A DNA stretch of 9,784 nt from Lentisphaeria bacterium. GTDB taxonomy: Bacteria > Verrucomicrobiota > Lentisphaeria > Victivallales > UBA1829. Positions 6,456 to 9,784 of this stretch are shown piece by piece. Numbering within the stretch: the first letter of the stretch is position 1; each line of letters opens with the position of its first letter. The stretch is taken from the NCBI GenBank assembly GCA_017540385.1, contig JAFYBD010000202.1, forward strand, positions 1 to 9,784, given 5' to 3'. The notes under the pieces are model-generated. The model worked only from the letters and a program-made list of their open reading frames with translations. It did no database searches and was not told the origin of the DNA. A program made the position numbers and the translations under genes.

Positions 6456-6549
6456 ATAACTACCAGTTTTTATGACGGCAGACATGCCGCCGTTTTCCGC
6501 ACGTCAGGAACTCAATCTTACCATACTTTCAGCAACCGGGAGAAACACC

Positions 6550-7113
6550 GTGAATAAAACATCGAAACTTCTTGGGTGGGCAGCGCTGTATGCCGTGATC
6601 GCAATCCTCATCATTCTTGTTTTCGGCTACTTCTACAAGACGAACGACTTCTTCCGTTCGCTCTTCGAGGGCAACGTGACCACGTCGACGCAGGCGGCCG
6701 CCGGAAAAGACATCCGCGAAGCGGCCAAGACCGTGGAGAATATCAACCGGAACGCCGCGCATCTCTCGCTCTTCATCCTGGTCTTCATCGTGATCCTGCA
6801 GGCGTTCGCGTTCGTGACCGCCGCGGCGGTCTTCTCCGGGCTGAAACGCAGCACCGAGGCCGTGAGCGTCCGCCTGAAAAAACTCGAAAACGCCGATCTT
6901 TTCCTGGATCTGCCGCTGTATTTCGGCCTGCTCGGCACCGTGGCCAGCTTCATCGTCATGTCGTTCAATCCGAACATCAGCCGTCTGATCGCCTACTCCT
7001 CCACGCTGGTCGGCATCATCTTCAGCGTGATCCTCCGCATCACGCTCCAGTATCCGCTGAAGCAGGCCCTGATCTGCGCCGCTGAAACCAACGGAAAGGA
7101 AACCTCAAAGTGA
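6550..7113 (+). CDS. MotA/TolQ/ExbB-like four-helix membrane protein
   Basis: 187 residues from GTG at 6550, preceded by GGGAG seven bases upstream; the in-frame ATG at 6472 would lie ~10 bases from the predicted transcript start with no ribosome site and adds only a polar stretch. Predicted membrane helices: 7-28, 72-97, 121-139 and 146-166. The last two carry the clearest signal: LPLYFGLLGTVASFIVMSF (121-139) and LIAYSSTLVGIIFSVILRI (146-164), which resemble the two pore helices of MotA/TolQ/ExbB proton channels (PLLGLLGTV... and ...TLxG...), including small and hydroxyl residues Thr130, Ser150, Ser151 and Thr152 facing the pore in relatives. It lacks the large cytoplasmic insertion of MotA and is short for TolQ/ExbB (~230). 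It overlaps the next gene by GTGA and must act with it. Assignment to the proton-channel superfamily is inference from motif and partner, not a firm match. Confidence 0.7.
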   Translation: MNKTSKLLGWAALYAVIAILIILVFGYFYKTNDFFRSLFEGNVTTSTQAAAGKDIREAAKTVENINRNAAHLSLFILVFIVILQAFAFVTAAAVFSGLKRSTEAVSVRLKKLENADLFLDLPLYFGLLGTVASFIVMSFNPNISRLIAYSSTLVGIIFSVILRITLQYPLKQALICAAETNGKETSK

Positions 7114-8858
7114 ACCGGTCCATCCTCATTGTCACATGCGACTTCCTGGTCCTGGCGGCAATGTCCCTGTCGATCGGGATGACGGAGGTCGGCGATCCCG
7201 CCGGGGCGGCGAAGATTTCGTCGCCGGCGTCCAGCCTGGTCGAGATGATCGACGAGGAGCTGGCGCGCCATGAACAGGTCAGGATCGAGAAAGACGAGCT
7301 CGAAAAACGCCTGGAGGAATTCCGCGCGCTCGCCCTGAAGGACGAGAAGCAGATCGCCTCCAAGGACGAGGAGATCGCCCAGGCCCAGGCCAAGCTCTCC
7401 GAGACGCTCGCCGCCCTCACGAAATCGAAAGACGAGCTCACCGCGCAGAAGGCGCAGTCCGAACAGGAACTCGCGAAGAGCGCCGCCGAACTCGCCAGGA
7501 TCAAGAAAGACCTCGACGACCGCGAAGAGGCGCTGAAGCGTTCCGCAGCGGTCATCACGCAGAAGGAAAACGAGCTCAAACTCTCCGCACAGGAGATCGT
7601 CGAACGCGACAAGGTCATCCGCGAGAGCGAAGACCTGCTGGAGAAGAGCGAGCGCAGCCTCGCCCAGATCACGAAGGAGAAGACCGACGTCTCCACCAGG
7701 CTCCAGGATAGCGAGAAGACGCTTTCGCGCACCTCCGGCCAGCTCGAATTGACCAAGCTCGAACTTGAGGCTCTGCGCGAGCAGGCCCGGCTCGACCGCG
7801 AACGCGCAGACGACGCGATGGCGAAATTCCATGCGGCCGAAGTCGAGCTCGTCCAGACGAAATCCAAGCTCACGACCGCCGAGACCCAGCTGAACGGCAT
7901 GGTCCAGGTCCTCACGGACGTGAATTCCGAACTCACGAAGACCAAGACCGACCTCGACGAATCCCAGCAGAACCTGGCCGTCACCAAGGAGACGCTCGCC
8001 CAGAACGAGAAGATCATCGGCGAGAAGGACAAGCTGATCGCCGAGAAGCAGAAGGACCTCGCCGACACGCGTCAGGAAGCCGCCGAACTCAAGAAGATGC
8101 TCAGCAACGACTCCCTCACCAGTTACAACGCCTCCGCGCTCGAGCTGTCGTTCCACCTCGTGAACGACCGCCTGCTGAACAACATTACCATCGACAAGTC
8201 GTTCTTCCTCCCCGCCGTCTCCCTCGGCGGGAAGAGCTGGCTCGTTTCGGCGTTCCGCGACACCACCGGCCTCACGCTCTACTCCGGCTACACCAAGGTC
8301 ACCGAACTCGCGTACAAAGTCCGCCGTCCGCAGAGCAAGGATAAATGGACGCCCGTGACCGGCCCCGCGTTGTGCCTGGCCGAAGACTCCCGCGTCTGCC
8401 TCTTCCCGGTCGAAGCGGGCAAGGCCGAACCGATCCAGGCGATCACGTTCGGGGCGCTGCGCGAACGCGGCCTCGACAATCTCACGCTCTTCAAGTCCGG
8501 GACGTTCTCGAAGGATTCCGCGGACATCACCGGCCGCTGCTCCGTGAGCCTCGAGCAGGGCGACAACCACCTGTACATCCGCAACCCGAACCGTTCGTCC
8601 AGCGAACTGAAGGCCGACGTTGGCGACATCGTGATCTCGAAGGAAGGCTTCTTCGTGGGCGTGGTGGTGAAAGTCTCCTCCAGCGACCTCGGGCAGACCT
8701 CGACCGCGCAAGTCTACGTCTTCCCCGGCGAGCCCGAACTCGCGAAGGCGCTCCAGCTCCGCCTCACGAAAGAACCCTCCCAGACGCTCTTCTACGACTT
8801 CGTGGAACGCCACGAGGACCTGCGGAAGCGCGCAGAACAGCTTGACAAGGGGAAATGA
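7110..8858 (+). CDS. Membrane-anchored long coiled-coil protein with C-terminal beta-rich domain (possible stator partner)
   Basis: 582 residues starting at GTG 7110, which overlaps the preceding stop; AAGGA lies about ten bases upstream. Residues 4-22 are one membrane helix, ILIVTCDFLVLAAMSLSIG, with a lone acidic residue Asp11 inside it, as in MotB (ADFVTAMMAFF) and ExbD/TolR, where this aspartate carries the proton. Residues ~43-331 are almost unbroken heptad coiled coil rich in Glu, Lys, Ala and Leu. Residues ~340-553 form a globular, strand-rich domain (KSWLVSAFRD, CLAEDSRVCLFPVE, VGDIVISKEGFFVGVVVKVS), followed by a helix to 578. There is no OmpA-like peptidoglycan-binding motif and no TolR-type domain. 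The GDIVISKEGFFVGVVV segment vaguely recalls the core of trypsin-like barrels, but no Ser/His/Asp triad is seen. With MotB-like topology the coiled coil would lie outside the cytoplasmic membrane. The function is not known. Confidence 0.8.
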   Translation: MNRSILIVTCDFLVLAAMSLSIGMTEVGDPAGAAKISSPASSLVEMIDEELARHEQVRIEKDELEKRLEEFRALALKDEKQIASKDEEIAQAQAKLSETLAALTKSKDELTAQKAQSEQELAKSAAELARIKKDLDDREEALKRSAAVITQKENELKLSAQEIVERDKVIRESEDLLEKSERSLAQITKEKTDVSTRLQDSEKTLSRTSGQLELTKLELEALREQARLDRERADDAMAKFHAAEVELVQTKSKLTTAETQLNGMVQVLTDVNSELTKTKTDLDESQQNLAVTKETLAQNEKIIGEKDKLIAEKQKDLADTRQEAAELKKMLSNDSLTSYNASALELSFHLVNDRLLNNITIDKSFFLPAVSLGGKSWLVSAFRDTTGLTLYSGYTKVTELAYKVRRPQSKDKWTPVTGPALCLAEDSRVCLFPVEAGKAEPIQAITFGALRERGLDNLTLFKSGTFSKDSADITGRCSVSLEQGDNHLYIRNPNRSSSELKADVGDIVISKEGFFVGVVVKVSSSDLGQTSTAQVYVFPGEPELAKALQLRLTKEPSQTLFYDFVERHEDLRKRAEQLDKGK

Positions 8859-8888
8859 CCCCGAGGCATAATTGACCCGACCAACCCT

Positions 8889-8930
8889 GGCGGCGCAGTA
8901 CGGAACCCCCGGAACGCGCCGCCCTTTCTT
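8889..8930 (+). terminator. Rho-independent terminator of the two-gene unit
   Basis: GGCGGCGC (8889-8896) pairs perfectly with GCGCCGCC (8916-8923) around a 19-base loop; CTTTCTT follows (8924-8930). It begins 31 bases after the stop of the coiled-coil gene. Confidence 0.75.
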
Positions 8931-8944
8931 ATCCCACAAACCGC

Positions 8945-8964
8945 CCGGGCGAGCGTAAGCCCGG
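8945..8964. repeat. Small GC-rich inverted repeat
   Basis: CCGGGC (8945-8950) and GCCCGG (8959-8964) with an 8-base loop lie between the terminator and the DUF486 gene, about 20 bases before its start. No T-run follows. It may be a leader hairpin of that gene. Confidence 0.4.
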
Positions 8965-8984
8965 AGTCCCAGGAACCCCACATC

Positions 8985-9359
8985 ATGATGCACCGAATCG
9001 TTGAAGCCGTCGTCTCCATCCCCGCCATCTACCGCACCATCTTTCTCCTCGTCTGCTCGAACTGCTTCATGACGTTCGCGTGGTACGGCCACCTGAAAAA
9101 CATGGCGAGCAAGCCGTGGTGGGTCGCGGCGATCGTCAGCTGGGGGATCGCGCTGTTCGAGTATCTGCTGCAGGTCCCGGCGAACCGCATCGGCTACACC
9201 ACGCTCACGCTCGCCCAGCTGAAGATCATGCAGGAAGTCATCACGCTCTCCGTCTTCGTCCCGTTCGCGCTGATCTTCATGGGCGAGAAATTCCGCCTCG
9301 ACTTCATCTGGGCCGCGCTCTGCCTCTGCGGCGCCGTCTTCTTCATCTTCCGCAAGTAA
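8985..9359 (+). CDS. DUF486/DMT-family small membrane protein
   Basis: 124 residues, slightly longer than the ~110-115 usual for the family because of the N-terminal extension. Four membrane helices: about 16-35, 45-66, 80-100 and 105-122. The signature TFAWYGHLKNM (30-40), WWVAAIVSWGIALFEYLLQV (45-64), PANRIGY, then TLAQLKIMQEVITLSVFVPF (74-93) is the conserved core of DUF486, a group related to the drug/metabolite transporter clan. No substrate is known for the family. The first ATG (8985) is chosen because AGGA lies ten bases upstream; ATG at 8988 is the alternative. It is probably a single-gene transcript after a terminator, and no strong promoter is visible in the 126 bases before it. 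Confidence 0.9.
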   Translation: MMHRIVEAVVSIPAIYRTIFLLVCSNCFMTFAWYGHLKNMASKPWWVAAIVSWGIALFEYLLQVPANRIGYTTLTLAQLKIMQEVITLSVFVPFALIFMGEKFRLDFIWAALCLCGAVFFIFRK

Positions 9360-9374
9360 CACCCCAAAGGGGTG
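9360..9374. repeat. Perfect hairpin directly after the DUF486 stop codon
   Basis: CACCCC-AAA-GGGGTG begins at the first base after the TAA. A 6-bp stem with a 3-base loop but no T-run, so it is more likely an RNA 3'-end stabiliser or part of the structure that follows than a terminator. Confidence 0.5.
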
Positions 9375-9434
9375 CCGGGCAGTGCGCTCAGCTCCGCTTG
9401 CGCACACACCGCGTGTGCCGTCAAATCGCCCGGC
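9374..9434. other. Three-way-junction-like inverted repeat structure
   Basis: GCCGGGC (9374-9380) pairs perfectly with GCCCGGC (9428-9434). Enclosed are two side-by-side hairpins: TGCGC/GCGCA (9383-9387 with 9400-9404) and CACAC/GTGTG (9405-9409 with 9413-9417). The result is a cloverleaf-like fold with no anticodon arm or tRNA bases. It is either a 3'-UTR element or a non-coding RNA. Confidence 0.4.
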
Positions 9435-9481
9435 CGCGCGGGGCGCTGTTTCCAGACGGCCCGCCCACAAGTCCGTGCAAT

Positions 9482-9530
9482 AAAAATCGGGTGAATCCGT
9501 GGGGTTGCTCACGAATTCACCCCGTTCTTT
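9482..9530. terminator. Bidirectional terminator between convergent genes
   Basis: A stem of 12 pairs with one C-A mismatch: 9489-9501 with 9510-9522, loop GGGTTGCT. On the minus strand the stem is followed by GATTTTT (9488-9482), good for the FG-GAP gene 50 bases upstream; on the plus strand CGTTCTTT follows (9523-9530), serving the DUF486 transcript. A second hairpin (9531-9552, CCGGC/GCCGG core) sits beside it. Confidence 0.75.
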
Positions 9531-9563
9531 GTGCCCGGCCGATGCCGGACACCGTTTCAGGGC

Positions 9564-9585
9564 TTATGCGATGATTATGCGATGA
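9564..9585. repeat. 11-bp tandem duplication over the stop codon of the FG-GAP gene
   Basis: TTATGCGATGA occurs twice head to tail (9564-9574 and 9575-9585). In the minus-strand gene the unit spells the last Val-Ile-Ala bases and the TAA, so the duplicate copy lies just downstream of the stop. Confidence 0.9.
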
Positions 9586-9784
9586 CGGTCCACTGCATAT
9601 CCACGCCGTTGCCGAGCTCGACCCACTGGTCCTGGTGCGCACAGACGTAGTACCCGAGCGTGCCGGTGGAATACTGGCGGACCAGGAGGTCGTCCTTCTG
9701 GTCGCCGTTGTAGTCTCCCGCGCCGACCACGAACCAGTCGTTCGGGTCGAGCTGGCCGAGCGAGGTATAACCCTCGATGACGCC
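9575..9784 (-). CDS. C-terminal end of an FG-GAP/VCBS-type repeat protein, partial at right edge
   Basis: 69 codons and a TAA are seen, open to the window edge at 9784. The sequence reads WFVVGAGDYNGDQKDDLLVR (residues 17-36 of the visible part), followed by QYSTGTLGYYV and ending in MQWTVIA. GDYNGDQKDDLL is the calcium-binding D-x-[DN]-G-D-x-x-D-D-L loop of FG-GAP (integrin-alpha-like) propeller blades, and the second WVELGNG stretch fits the strand of a closing blade. Proteins of this kind are usually large, exported and involved in surface adhesion or polysaccharide binding. Nothing about size, signal peptide or upstream domains can be seen here. Codon use matches its neighbours. It converges on the DUF486 gene, with the shared terminator between them. 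Confidence 0.75.
   Translation of the reverse strand, partial: GVIEGYTSLGQLDPNDWFVVGAGDYNGDQKDDLLVRQYSTGTLGYYVCAHQDQWVELGNGVDMQWTVIA

Larger units (their letters stand above)
5983..6549. other. Divergent intergenic region, no convincing protein gene
   Basis: About 570 bases between the left-going hisD and the right-going motor-like pair. Codon choice is unlike the neighbours: T-rich with long homopolymers (eight A at 6131-6138, nine T at 6290-6298). It contains promoter-like sites on both strands, two short hairpins at 6198-6213 and 6226-6241, a T-tract after a short stem at 6266-6298, and a 7-bp stem at 6341-6368. Two short reading frames here (6021-6215 minus, 6273-6557 plus) are not supported as proteins. 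Confidence 0.7.

Noticed and set aside
6273..6557. 94-residue plus-strand reading frame (MKPCFCFFLLF...)
   Set aside because: A GGAG precedes the ATG, but codon use is unlike the neighbours, the sequence has no domain or sensible signal peptide, and it overlaps the promoter and start region of the membrane-protein gene.
8872..8877. TTGACC as a -35 for the DUF486 gene
   Set aside because: No -10-like hexamer lies 16-18 bases downstream, and the terminator hairpin occupies that place.
6993..9512. 839-residue open frame on the minus strand opposite the coiled-coil gene
   Set aside because: Its Leu/Gly/Glu/Arg-rich text mirrors the Glu/Lys/Leu coiled-coil codons on the plus strand, and it runs through a terminator and the DUF486 gene; no domain is visible.

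Overview
The window is GC-rich bacterial DNA with dense genes and many 4-base ATGA or GTGA overlaps. The gene set suggests a Gram-negative-type anaerobe of the PVC superphylum, perhaps Lentisphaerota (Victivallales) from a gut-like habitat. The hints are a choloylglycine-hydrolase relative, an FG-GAP repeat protein, and a small MotA/ExbB-like membrane protein paired with a long coiled-coil protein carrying an N-terminal CDFLVL membrane anchor. I remember the last arrangement from PVC genomes, so this placement is inference and not proven here.

Layout. (1) 1-1030, minus: a membrane-anchored linear amide C-N hydrolase of the Ntn type, cut by the left edge. Its last ~43 codons look foreign to the family and to the codon use of the rest of the gene. 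(2) 1116-6059, minus: one compact six-gene operon, read right to left: hisD, hisC, an exported protein of unknown function, cmk, a YbgC-like thioesterase, and a YchJ/SEC-C protein. A promoter candidate precedes hisD and a clear hairpin plus T-run follows ychJ. Two histidine-synthesis steps are thus co-transcribed with a nucleotide kinase and housekeeping proteins. (3) 5983-6549: a ~570-base divergent intergenic region with promoter-like sites on both strands, several hairpins and a T-tract; it may hold a small RNA or a structured leader. (4) 6550-8858, plus: a two-gene unit of a MotA/TolQ/ExbB-like four-helix membrane protein and a membrane-anchored protein with ~290 residues of coiled coil and a C-terminal globular domain, overlapping by GTGA and ending in a strong terminator. 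This is the most interesting system in the window: it looks like an ion-driven stator-type pair without the usual peptidoglycan-binding end. (5) 8985-9359, plus: a four-helix DUF486/DMT-family membrane protein. (6) 9360-9574: a hairpin-rich intergenic stretch with a three-way-junction-like fold and a bidirectional terminator. (7) 9575-9784, minus: the C-terminal end of an FG-GAP/VCBS-type repeat protein, whose stop codon lies in an 11-bp tandem duplication.

The his/cmk genes are ordinary cytoplasmic metabolism. The motor-like pair, the hydrolase and the FG-GAP protein are envelope or surface functions. Nothing in the window is a recognisable transposase, integrase, CRISPR array, tRNA or rRNA.
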